Below, piece by piece: positions 21,497 through 28,595 of a DNA stretch of 48,181 nucleotides (the first letter of the stretch is position 1; every line of letters begins with the position of its first letter). Source of the DNA: Candidatus Wolfebacteria bacterium (GTDB lineage: Bacteria > Patescibacteriota > Minisyncoccia > UBA6257 > UBA9933); assembly GCA_024654025.1 (NCBI GenBank), contig JANLIR010000009.1:1-48181 (forward strand), in the 5' to 3' direction. A program made the position numbers and the translations under genes. The notes below the pieces were generated by a model. That model did not search any database. It was not told where the DNA came from and was given only the letters and a program-made list of their open reading frames with translations.

Positions 21497-23113
21497 ATGA
21501 ATTTAAGAACTGGTTTTATTACGTTTCTTTTTTGTGTTGCGTTTTTGGTTATAATCGCCAATCTTTATTCTATTCAATTTATTAAAGGCAGTATTTTTTC
21601 CGCGCAAAATCAGAAACAAAATACTTTGGCCAGCGGTTTAGACCCTATTAGGGGCAATATTTACATTTTAGATAAAAATAAAACTCAAATTCCGATTGCC
21701 TTAAATAAAGAGTATTCGTTGATTTTCGCGGTGCCTAAAAAAATAGGCGCGGAGTTTGAAAATTATGCCGCTCAACTTTCAACTGTGCTTGGGTTGGATA
21801 AAAATGATTTAGAAAAAAAATTTAAAAAACCCAACGATCTTTACGAGCTTTTAATTCAAAAAGCCGATCAAAATCAGGTTAGCGGCGTTTCCTCTTTGAA
21901 TCTCAAAGGCGTTTACTTGAAAAAGCAATTTTTGCGTTATTATCCTTTTGATAATTTTGCCAGCCATGTTGTGGGGTTTGTTTCTCCCGCAAACGATAAC
22001 GACAAAAATAAAGACACTTTGACTGAAGTCGGCCGGTACGGAATTGAAGCCGGGTTTAACGCTGTCTTGGCTGGAAAAGAAACAAAAGAGGGCGATGATC
22101 TAGTTCTTACAATTGATAGGAGCATCCAAGCTCAAGCGGAAGAAATTTTATCGCGGCTTGTAACGGAAAAACAAGCTACCGGAGGAACGATTATTGTTCA
22201 AGATCCATATTCGGGCAGAATTTTGGCAATGGCAAATCTGCCTAATTTTGACCCCAATAATTATTCGAAATCAGAAATTAAAAATTTTTTAAATCCGGCT
22301 GTGGCCGCGGTTTACGAGCCGGGCTCTGTTTTTAAAGTTATAACAATGGCAATAGGCATTGATAGCGGAAAAATAACGCCAGACACAAAATATACCGACA
22401 CTGGCTCTGTGACTTTAAACGGTCGAACTATCACCAATTGGGATAATAAAGCTCACGGAACCCAAACAATGACTTATGTTATTGAACATTCACTTAACAC
22501 CGGGGCGGTTTTCGCTGAAAAGCAAATCGGCCACGGATTATTTTTTGATTATCTTAAAAAATTTGGTCTTAATGATGCGACCGGAATTAAATTACCATCT
22601 GAAGTTAATGGTAGTTTGAGAAGCTTAGTAAAAGGAAAAGATATAAATTTTGCTACTGCTTCTTATGGTCAAGGAGTATCCGTAACGCCGATTAATTTGA
22701 TAAGCGCGATTTCTATAATAGCCAACGGCGGAAATCTAATGAAACCGTTAATTTTGGACAATGAAAAACAAGAAGTTGTCCGGCGCGTGATATCGGAAGA
22801 TACCGCTAAAAAAGTAACGGATATGATGGTTTCCGCGGTTGAAAAAAACTTTTTTGCAGCTATTAGAAATTATTCGGTGGCAGGCAAAACAGGAACCGCC
22901 TTTATTCCGGATTTTAACAAGGGCGGTTATACCGAAGACGTTATCAACAGCTATGTTGGATTTGCGCCGGCGTATAATCCGAAGTTTGTTATTTTAATAA
23001 AACTCGACAAACCAGCCGGGGCGCCTTTATCAGGCCAGACGGTTGTTCCGGCATTTAAAGAATTGGCGCAATTTATTTTAAATTATTATAACGTTCCTCC
23101 CGATAAGCAATGA
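21497..23113 (+). CDS. ftsI: Class B penicillin-binding protein (FtsI/PBP2-like)
   Basis: A 538-residue transpeptidase cross-linking septal peptidoglycan. One N-terminal TM helix (about 6-24) and a dimerisation domain precede the catalytic domain, whose motifs are SVFK (Ser277-Lys280), SLN in IEHSLNTGAV, and KTGT in VAGKTGTAFIP. The position in the dcw cluster suggests FtsI rather than the elongation PBP2. There is no PASTA domain. Its stop overlaps the murF start by 4 nt. Confidence 0.92.
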   Translation: MNLRTGFITFLFCVAFLVIIANLYSIQFIKGSIFSAQNQKQNTLASGLDPIRGNIYILDKNKTQIPIALNKEYSLIFAVPKKIGAEFENYAAQLSTVLGLDKNDLEKKFKKPNDLYELLIQKADQNQVSGVSSLNLKGVYLKKQFLRYYPFDNFASHVVGFVSPANDNDKNKDTLTEVGRYGIEAGFNAVLAGKETKEGDDLVLTIDRSIQAQAEEILSRLVTEKQATGGTIIVQDPYSGRILAMANLPNFDPNNYSKSEIKNFLNPAVAAVYEPGSVFKVITMAIGIDSGKITPDTKYTDTGSVTLNGRTITNWDNKAHGTQTMTYVIEHSLNTGAVFAEKQIGHGLFFDYLKKFGLNDATGIKLPSEVNGSLRSLVKGKDINFATASYGQGVSVTPINLISAISIIANGGNLMKPLILDNEKQEVVRRVISEDTAKKVTDMMVSAVEKNFFAAIRNYSVAGKTGTAFIPDFNKGGYTEDVINSYVGFAPAYNPKFVILIKLDKPAGAPLSGQTVVPAFKELAQFILNYYNVPPDKQ

Positions 23114-24402
23114 TTAAAATCCTGTCAAAAATTTTGTTTTTTTTAGCTCATCGGATTATTAACCGTTATAGTCCTGAAGTTGTGGCGATAACCGGAAGCG
23201 TTGGGAAGACCTCAACCAAAGAAGCCGCTTTTGCGGCGCTTATCGGGCAAACAAACGAAAAGATAAAAGGAGTTAGAAGATCAAAAGGAAATTTTAACAA
23301 CGAAATCGGAGCGCCGTTAGCTATAATCGGCGATTTTAAGGACGAAGATTTAAAAATTATAAGCCGAGACCAGCCAGCTAGAACAAAAAAATTCCAAAAA
23401 TTTATTTTTTGGCTCAAAGTAATTTTGGTGGGAAAATTTTACGCGTTTTGGCCTTTTAAACTAAGCTATCCGCAAATTTTGATTTTAGAGTACGGAGCGG
23501 ACAAACCGGGCGACATTAAAAATATGTTAAGTTTGGCGCGGCCCAAAAAAGCGGTTGTTACGGCTGTGGGCGAAATTCCCGTGCATGTGGAGTTTTATCA
23601 AGAGCCCGCGGAAGTCGCTAAAGAAAAGGCGAAAATCATAGAACCGCTTTCGGTTAACGGTTTCGCGATTTTAAATTTTGACGACAAAAAAGTTTTCGAG
23701 ATGAAGGAAAAAACTCGAGCTAAGATAATTACTTTCGGATTTGATGGAGGAGCGGATATAAAAATCTCCAATTTTGAAAATCGTTCGTTTGACGGGAAAC
23801 CGCAAGGAATTTCGTTTAAAATAGAATACGAAGGCAATTTCGTGCCGGTGTTTTTAAAAAATGTTTTAGGCCGAGCGCAGGCGTACGCTTCCGCTGCCGC
23901 CTTCGCGGTTGGGGTTTCTTTTGGCTTGAATCTCGTTGAAATCGCCGATTCTTTGGAAAGGAATTATTATCCGCCCAAACGCCGTACTAATATTTTAGAC
24001 GGCATTAAAAATACATTTGTAATTGACGACAGTTACAACGCTTCGCCGCTTTCAATGAAAGAAGCGTTGGAAATTTTGAAATCGTTGGAAGTGAAGCGAA
24101 AAATCGCGGTTTTGGGCGATATGCTGGAATTGGGAGAATTTTCCATTGAAGCGCACCAGAAAATAGGAAAAATTGCCGGTCAAGTCGCGGATGTTTTAAT
24201 TACTGCCGGTCCGCGAGCGAAATTTATCGCGGAGAAAGCTAAAGCGGAGGGACTTTTAGAAAGCAATATTTATATTTTTGAAAACGCAATGGAAGTTTGT
24301 GAAAATATCAACGGCATTATAAAAGAAGGGGATTTGATTTTAATTAAAGCTTCACGCGGAATTGGCTTGGATAAAGTGGTTGAAGAATTAAGAAAAACGT
24401 GA
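23110..24402 (+). CDS. murF: UDP-MurNAc-pentapeptide synthetase MurF
   Basis: An ATP-dependent Mur ligase adding D-Ala-D-Ala to the UDP-MurNAc tripeptide. It has 430 residues, the normal size. The ATP-binding P-loop is TGSVGKTST (28-36). Further Mur ligase signatures include EYGADKPGDIK, a central-domain VIDDSYNASPLSMKEAL and AVLGDMLELGEFS; the last two are characteristic of MurF. It overlaps ftsI by 4 nt. Downstream the cluster is interrupted by a tRNA-Glu locus before ftsQ. Confidence 0.93.
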   Translation: MIKILSKILFFLAHRIINRYSPEVVAITGSVGKTSTKEAAFAALIGQTNEKIKGVRRSKGNFNNEIGAPLAIIGDFKDEDLKIISRDQPARTKKFQKFIFWLKVILVGKFYAFWPFKLSYPQILILEYGADKPGDIKNMLSLARPKKAVVTAVGEIPVHVEFYQEPAEVAKEKAKIIEPLSVNGFAILNFDDKKVFEMKEKTRAKIITFGFDGGADIKISNFENRSFDGKPQGISFKIEYEGNFVPVFLKNVLGRAQAYASAAAFAVGVSFGLNLVEIADSLERNYYPPKRRTNILDGIKNTFVIDDSYNASPLSMKEALEILKSLEVKRKIAVLGDMLELGEFSIEAHQKIGKIAGQVADVLITAGPRAKFIAEKAKAEGLLESNIYIFENAMEVCENINGIIKEGDLILIKASRGIGLDKVVEELRKT

Positions 24403-24450
24403 TAAATAACTAATAACTATTTTCGGCCCCATCGTCTAGTGGTTCGGACA

Positions 24451-24484
24451 CCCCGAAGGAAAGCGGAGCTTCCTACGGGGCATG
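24451..24484 (+). repeat. 34-nt hairpin inserted in the outer tRNA-Glu
   Basis: CCCCG-A-AGGAA and TTCCT-A-CGGGG form a stem with a single A:A mismatch around AGCGGAGC, followed by CATG. It has the same length and design as the insertions at 27346 and 28248. Confidence 0.75.
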
Positions 24485-24496
24485 CTTGGTTCCTTG

Positions 24497-24631
24497 CCCC
24501 GTACTAAAATTTAAAATAATATATATTTGTATCTGGCCTTGTCGTCTAGTGGCCCAGGACACTTGGTTCTCATCCAAGAAACACGGGTTCGATTCCCGTC
24601 GAGGTCACAAAATTAAATTTTTAGTACGGGG
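24497..24631. repeat. Inverted repeat ends enclosing tRNA-Glu(CUC)
   Basis: The left arm CCCCGTACTAAAATTT (24497-24512) and right arm AAATTTTTAGTACGGGG (24615-24631) are complementary. The arms at 28312 and 28419 match them, with GTAC/GTAC changed to GCAC/GTGC, that is, a compensatory base change that keeps the stem. Confidence 0.8.
24535..24607 (+). tRNA. tRNA-Glu(CUC), nested
   Basis: Complete cloverleaf: acceptor GGCCTTG/CGAGGTC (two G:U pairs), D-stem GTCT/GGAC, anticodon loop TTCTCAT (CUC) and T-loop TTCGATT. CCA is not encoded. The gene lies inside the anticodon-loop insertion of another tRNA-Glu-like gene and differs from it in the acceptor and T-stem. Confidence 0.93.
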
Positions 24632-24677
24632 TCATCCAAGAAACACCGGTTCGACTCCGGTTGGGGTCACCACGAAA

Positions 24678-25529
24678 ATGAAAGTTTATTATCCAAATCC
24701 TCAAAAAGACTCTAATTCCAGAACAAAGCTGAAAATTTTTTTAATCACCCTGCTTTTTTTAGCGCTCATCGGAGCTGGCGGTTATTTGGTTTACGCGTCA
24801 GGATTTTTCAAAGTCAAAAATATTGAAATTTCAGGCCTAAAAAATTATTCAAAAGAAAATTTAACCGCTGATCTGAAAGATTTTTTTAAGAACCGCTCGG
24901 CAATCTCTTCTTTTCTTGGGCCGGAAAATGTTTTGGTTTGGACAGCGGACGTCGGAGCCTTTCTTTCCAAAGAACCGCAATTTAAAAATTTAACCGTTCA
25001 AAGGGATATTTTAAGCCGTTTTGTAAGGATAGGGGTTGTGGAGCGGGAAAAGTTTGGTATTTGGTGTTTAATCAAAAAAAATATTACTCTCGAAAATGCG
25101 AGTTCAACGGTTGAACAAGCGGGAGAAAACGAAAATTGTTTTTGGTTTGATAAGAACGGAATAATTTTTGTTGAAGCGCCAACTATTGAAAGCGAACTTT
25201 TCAATAAAGTGGTGGACTCGACGGGAAGGGATTTAAAATTAGGCGACAAAGTCTTAGACAGCCGGCTCACAGAAAATCTCGTGAAGGTTTTTAATGTCTT
25301 TGATACGGCTGACGTAAAATCAAAAACCGTTCAGCTGAACGACATTAAATCCGAAGAAGTGGTTGTTAAGCCTTTGTTGTTTCCAGCCTCATTTTTTAGT
25401 TTGAGATTCAGCCCTGATTTTTCGATTGCCGCCATAAAAACTTTAAAGAAAGACAAACGGTGGGATAAAATCCAATACGCTGATTTCAGAGTAGAGAACC
25501 GTGTTTATTATAAATATAAAAATCAGTAG
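24678..25529 (+). CDS. ftsQ: Cell division protein FtsQ/DivIB
   Basis: About 283 residues from ATG 24678, with a cytoplasmic N-terminus, a TM helix (about 18-40) and a POTRA domain beginning FFKVKNIEISGLKNYSKENL. The beta domain follows. FtsQ recruits FtsL and FtsB to the divisome. An open frame extends upstream to 24486 but runs through the tRNA-Glu locus, so it is not used as start. The gene starts 6 nt after the CCA end of the outer tRNA, so it may be transcribed together with the tRNA region or processed from it. Its 3' end overlaps that of the antiporter gene on the other strand by 7 nt. Confidence 0.85.
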   Translation: MKVYYPNPQKDSNSRTKLKIFLITLLFLALIGAGGYLVYASGFFKVKNIEISGLKNYSKENLTADLKDFFKNRSAISSFLGPENVLVWTADVGAFLSKEPQFKNLTVQRDILSRFVRIGVVEREKFGIWCLIKKNITLENASSTVEQAGENENCFWFDKNGIIFVEAPTIESELFNKVVDSTGRDLKLGDKVLDSRLTENLVKVFNVFDTADVKSKTVQLNDIKSEEVVVKPLLFPASFFSLRFSPDFSIAAIKTLKKDKRWDKIQYADFRVENRVYYKYKNQ

Positions 25530-27220
25530 GAGTCGAATTTTTTGAGCTTTCTCATTGTTTCCAAATCTGAATTTCTCAGGTGCTCCGTCATTTGCATTTG
25601 CGCGTCAAAAGCGATTGATTTCCCTAAATACTGGCCGGAGGTAAACTGGGGGAAAATCACGTAATCCGCGCCTTTTTTGTAAAGCGCTTCCACTTCGTTT
25701 TCATCCTCGGCTCTTAAAACAATCTTTATTTTTTTACCCGCTTCTTTTAATAAATTTATTTCTTTCAAAAGGTTTAGATTGTCGGTGAAGTCGGGGTCTG
25801 TGGAAATAACCAGTTCGGCGTCTTTAATATTAGACCGTTCAAAAATTTCCGGATCGCTTATATCTCCAAAAAGGTATTCATAGCCGTATTTTTTTAGTAT
25901 TTCGATAACCTCCGGGTCAAAATCAACAACCAAAAGATTTTCTTTGGGAAGATTAAAGGCAATGCTTCGGCCAATTCGATGGAAGCCGATTAAAATAATG
26001 GGTTTTCTAAACTCGCCGTCGTCGAAGTATTTTTCTTTCAGGTTTTTGCGTTCAAAAAACGAAAATATTTTTGAAGTTTTTCTAAAAATTCCGTCAGCGT
26101 AAATAATAAGATAAGTTGAGGCGATTATCGTTATAATTCCAACCGCGGTTATAAGTGTTACTACTTGAGAGGTTAAATGCCCGAGCTTGAGTCCAACCGC
26201 GGCAAGTATCAAGCTGAATTCCGAAATTTGGGCAGTGGTGACGCCAGTCAAAAAACTCGTTCTTTTTCTGTATCCCATAATGCCCATGATTGCCAAAACT
26301 ATTAGCGGATTTCCGATTAAAACGAATAAAGAGAAAATTAAAATCGGAAAAGTAATTTGCGAAAAATCTGAAAATGCCAAAGAAGAGCCCAAAATAACAA
26401 AGAATATTAAAATAAAAAAATCTCTAAGCGGTTTGATACGGCCCGATATTTGAAAATGTTCGTAAGAATTTGCCAGAGCCAAGCCCGCTAAAAATCCGCC
26501 GATTTCTATCGGGAATCCGATTTGCGGAAGGCTGGCTATTGCCGCCAAAAGAAATGCCCAGGCAAGCGTGGATAAAAATAAAAGTTCTTGGGATTTAGCG
26601 ATTTTATCAAAAACAAGAGGAACAATTTTCCGGCCAAGATAAAGAAAAGCGCAAAACAGAGCTACCCCTTTTATTAAAGCGAAGATAACATTTTTTAAAA
26701 TCAACTCTCCATGGTTTTGAAATCCGCTCAAAAACACCAGTATTAAAATTGCCACAAAATCCTGGACTAAAAGAAAGCCAATACTTATTCTGCCATACAA
26801 GCTATTTAAGTCTCTTTTTTCAGAAAGAAGTTTTACAACGATGATAGTGCTTGAAAGAGTTAAGGCGATTGCTATATAAGCGCTGTGCAGATTAGTGAAT
26901 CCGAGTAAATAAGAAATTCCAAATCCGGCCGCGAAAGTAAAAATAAGCTGGCCAAGCCCGACAATTATCGCCGTTTTGCCTATTGATTTTATAGAAGGGA
27001 AATTCATTTCAAGCCCAACTAAGAAAAGTAAAAACATTATTCCTAAATCCGAGAATGTCTGGAAAATTTCGCGGTTTTCAAAATGGAAAAAACTGAAAGA
27101 GGCGATTATAATTCCGGTAAAGAAATAGGCGATAACCACCGGTTGTTTTAAAAGTTTTGCGATAATCCCCAAAACCGCGGCGATTAAAATAACAATCGCG
27201 AGTTCCAAGATAGTACTCAT
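25523..27220 (-). CDS. Kef-type monovalent cation/proton antiporter with TrkA-N domain
   Basis: A 565-residue CPA2-family transporter. About 12 TM helices fill residues 1-380, opening with LAIVILIAAVLGIIAKLLKQ and including FFTGIIIASF and LFLVGLEMNF. A cytosolic RCK/TrkA-N regulatory domain follows, with the nucleotide-binding stretch ILIGFHRIGRSIAFNLPKEN and GDISDPEIFERSNI. Proteins of this kind (KefB/KefC-like) exchange K+ or Na+ for H+ and are gated by nucleotides. Shares 7 nt of 3' end with ftsQ, convergently. It faces a tRNA locus upstream and stands alone as a transcript. Confidence 0.9.
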   Translation of the reverse strand: MSTILELAIVILIAAVLGIIAKLLKQPVVIAYFFTGIIIASFSFFHFENREIFQTFSDLGIMFLLFLVGLEMNFPSIKSIGKTAIIVGLGQLIFTFAAGFGISYLLGFTNLHSAYIAIALTLSSTIIVVKLLSEKRDLNSLYGRISIGFLLVQDFVAILILVFLSGFQNHGELILKNVIFALIKGVALFCAFLYLGRKIVPLVFDKIAKSQELLFLSTLAWAFLLAAIASLPQIGFPIEIGGFLAGLALANSYEHFQISGRIKPLRDFFILIFFVILGSSLAFSDFSQITFPILIFSLFVLIGNPLIVLAIMGIMGYRKRTSFLTGVTTAQISEFSLILAAVGLKLGHLTSQVVTLITAVGIITIIASTYLIIYADGIFRKTSKIFSFFERKNLKEKYFDDGEFRKPIILIGFHRIGRSIAFNLPKENLLVVDFDPEVIEILKKYGYEYLFGDISDPEIFERSNIKDAELVISTDPDFTDNLNLLKEINLLKEAGKKIKIVLRAEDENEVEALYKKGADYVIFPQFTSGQYLGKSIAFDAQMQMTEHLRNSDLETMRKLKKFDSY

Positions 27221-27345
27221 ACAATAAGTATAAAGTATTAAGTATAAAGGAACAACAGATTTCTTGCCGCTTTCGGTTTTTTATTGTATGTTATTAGTTG
27301 TAAGTTATTGGTTGTAGGTTGATTTGGAGGGTTCGCATAGTGGTT

Positions 27346-27379
27346 CCCGCACCAAAGCTTCGCGTTGGTACGGGACTAG
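27346..27379 (+). repeat. 34-nt hairpin in the D-loop of the outer tRNA-Ser
   Basis: CCCGCACCAA and TTGGTACGGG pair around AGCTTCGCG (one C:A mismatch), followed by ACTAG; the next bases are again CTAG. Same length as the hairpins at 24451 and 28248. Confidence 0.75.
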
Positions 27380-27450
27380 CTAGTGCGTGCGGCTTGTTCC
27401 CGTTTTGTCCGAAGAGAAACGAGGTTACAAAACGCAATCCCGTTCATGGC

Positions 27451-27540
27451 GGAGAGGTCGCATAGTGGTCTAGTGCGCTCGCTTGGAAAGCGAGTGTGGG
27501 GTAAAACCCACCGCGAGTTCGAATCTCGCCCTCTCCGCCA
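27451..27540 (+). tRNA. tRNA-Ser(GGA), nested
   Basis: Acceptor GGAGAGG/CCTCTCC, discriminator G, encoded CCA (27538-27540), anticodon loop TTGGAAA (GGA) with stem CTCGC/GCGAG, and variable arm TGGG..CCCA. It lies inside the split outer tRNA-Ser copy. Confidence 0.95.
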
Positions 27541-27670
27541 TGTGCGGGAGAAAGCGACAATCCGTTTAAGATGGACAGAGAAGTTCTCAGCCCAGAGGCT
27601 GATCCGCCTCAGGCGGAGAATCTCGCCCTCTCCGCCAGCCAAACAAATGATTTTTTGATAAACTATATCT

Positions 27671-28201
27671 ATGACCTTACGAGAAAGAAAACTGAAAAAA
27701 GAGGAGCTTGAAGAAGTCCAATTTTTAAAAGAACGCGCAGTTGAAAATATTTTTTGGCATGCTCCGGAATATGAGTATTCGCCGAAGTCCAGTATGTGGT
27801 ATTGGACAAGTTTATTTTTGGCGCTGGTTTTGATAATTTTTGCCCTTTGGCAGAAGAATTTTTTATTCGCGTTTTTTGTATTTATTGCCGAGCTGATTGT
27901 TTTTGCTGTGGCTGATAAGCACCCGAAAATTTGGGAATTTGCAATTGACGAAAAAGGCGTTTATATAGGCAAAAATAAGTTTTATCCTTATGATCAGCTT
28001 GAGGCTTTTGATATACATATAAACGAAATCGGTCATGACCAGCTGGTTTTAAAAACGAAAAAGAAAATCTTGCCGATTGTTACTATTAATATATATAAGG
28101 AAGATCAGGAAAAAATAAAAGAATTTTTAAAAAAATATATAGCATACGAACAAATAGATATTTCGTTTGGGGATATAATCAGTAAATTGATAGGATTTTA
28201 A
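27671..28201 (+). CDS. Two-helix membrane protein of unknown function
   Basis: A 176-residue protein with a charged N-terminus, a hydrophobic hairpin of two TM helices (about 47-85: WTSLFLALVLIIFALWQ and FLFAFFVFIAELIVFAVA) and a C-terminal beta-rich cytosolic domain (KHPKIWEFAIDEKGVYIG, PYDQLEAFDI). This architecture resembles bacterial PH-like membrane proteins, but I cannot name the family with confidence. It lies between the serine and arginine tRNA loci and has no obvious partner. Confidence 0.6.
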   Translation: MTLRERKLKKEELEEVQFLKERAVENIFWHAPEYEYSPKSSMWYWTSLFLALVLIIFALWQKNFLFAFFVFIAELIVFAVADKHPKIWEFAIDEKGVYIGKNKFYPYDQLEAFDIHINEIGHDQLVLKTKKKILPIVTINIYKEDQEKIKEFLKKYIAYEQIDISFGDIISKLIGF

Positions 28202-28220
28202 CATTGCCCTCGTCGTTCAA

Positions 28221-28243
28221 CCCTTCGGCAGGCTCAGGGCAAG
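28221..28243 (+). repeat. REP-like palindrome in the D-loop of the outer tRNA-Arg
   Basis: CCCTTCGGCAGGCTCAGGGC followed by AAG. It matches the repeats found in frame in recG (34489) and ppsA (40273). Confidence 0.75.
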
Positions 28244-28247
28244 CGGA

Positions 28248-28281
28248 CCCCGCACCAAAACGAGTGTTGGTGCGGGGCAGG
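28248..28281 (+). repeat. 34-nt hairpin in the D-loop of the outer tRNA-Arg
   Basis: CCCCGCACCAA and TTGGTGCGGGG form a perfect 11-bp stem around AACGAGTG, followed by CAGG. Its end CGGGGCAGG recurs in the in-frame insertion of the ATPase gene at 30026. Confidence 0.8.
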
Positions 28282-28311
28282 TAGGACGCGATGGTTGTTT
28301 GGATTGCTTGT

Positions 28312-28435
28312 CCCGCACTAAAATTTAGGATATGTTTATGAAAAGTCCCCATAGCTCAACGGATAGAGTGTAGGTTTGCGGAACCTAAGATCGAGGTCCG
28401 ATTCCTCGTGGGGACGCAAAATTTTTAGTGCGGGG
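28312..28435. repeat. Inverted repeat ends enclosing tRNA-Arg(GCG)
   Basis: CCCGCACTAAAATTT (28312-28326) is complementary to AAATTTTTAGTGCGGG (28419-28434). The arms are nearly the same as those around tRNA-Glu at 24497 although the tRNAs differ. Confidence 0.8.
28345..28416 (+). tRNA. tRNA-Arg(GCG), nested
   Basis: Acceptor GTCCCCA/TGGGGAC, D-stem GCTC/GAGT, anticodon stem TAGGT/ACCTA with loop TTGCGGA (anticodon GCG). CCA is not encoded. Two oddities: bacteria normally read CGU/CGC codons with an ACG anticodon edited to inosine, so a G34 version is uncommon; and the T-loop is TCCGATT, so the base usually made into pseudouridine-55 is C. Confidence 0.85.
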
Positions 28436-28595
28436 CGGGTCTCGTAATTAGGGTTCGAATTTTACCCAGCACCATTACTTGTTATGGTGCTGTGGCCTCC
28501 CGAGGGCACCAGACGCGGATAATATTAAAAAACATTAGCAAGAATTACCAAGGCGTTAGAAGCTGGCGTTGATGATTTAATCAAATAATTCCACG

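Larger units (their letters stand above)
24425..24672 (+). other. Outer tRNA-Glu-like gene interrupted by two insertions
   Basis: The two ends form a full cloverleaf once two pieces are removed: acceptor GGCCCCA (24425-24431)/TGGGGTC (24662-24668), D-stem GTCT/GGAC, anticodon stem CTTGG (24485-24489)/CCAAG (24636-24640), T-stem ACCGG/CCGGT, and encoded CCA (24670-24672). Insertion 1 (24451-24484) is a 34-nt hairpin exactly between bases 26 and 27. Insertion 2 (24493-24631, 139 nt if the loop is 7 nt) splits the anticodon loop and contains a complete tRNA-Glu(CUC). Joined, the loop would read TTC plus TCAT (anticodon CUC); other junctions are possible. It could be an intron-bearing gene or a disrupted copy. 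All stems are intact, so it shows no sign of decay. Confidence 0.7.
27326..27638 (+). other. Outer tRNA-Ser-like gene interrupted by insertions
   Basis: The 5' part (27326-27345, then 27380-27396) reads like tRNA-Ser: GGAGGGT acceptor, GCA/TGC D-stem and D-loop TAGTGGTT..CTAG, split by a 34-nt hairpin (27346-27379). The 3' part has a variable-arm hairpin (CAGCC/GGCTG, 27589-27602), a hairpin TCCGCC/GGCGGA in the T-arm, and an end identical to the nested tRNA-Ser(GGA) for about 20 nt including CCA. The anticodon region is split by about 160 nt that hold tRNA-Ser(GGA). One reading of the loop is CTTG plus AAT, anticodon UGA, but this is uncertain. The acceptor has one mismatch and the T-arm is disturbed, so this copy may be decaying. 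Confidence 0.55.
28206..28511 (+). other. Outer tRNA-Arg-like gene interrupted by four insertions
   Basis: Acceptor GCCCTCG (28206-28212)/CGAGGGC (28501-28507) pairs fully and ACCA is encoded. The D-stem GTTC/GGAC and the D-loop AACGGATA, identical to that of the nested tRNA, are recovered after removing a REP-like palindrome (28221-28243) and a 34-nt hairpin (28248-28281). The anticodon loop is split by 139 nt (28297-28435) holding tRNA-Arg(GCG); joining GTT to CGGG would give anticodon UCG (Arg). A further hairpin (CAGCACCAT/ATGGTGCTG, 28467-28492) interrupts the T-arm. The anticodon stem has a mismatch and the T-stem pairs poorly, so this one may be degrading. Confidence 0.55.

Noticed and set aside
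24486-24677. An upstream extension of ftsQ by 64 codons.
   Set aside because: The frame runs through the tRNA-Glu sequences and is not protein-like; the ATG at 24678 gives a normal FtsQ N-terminus.
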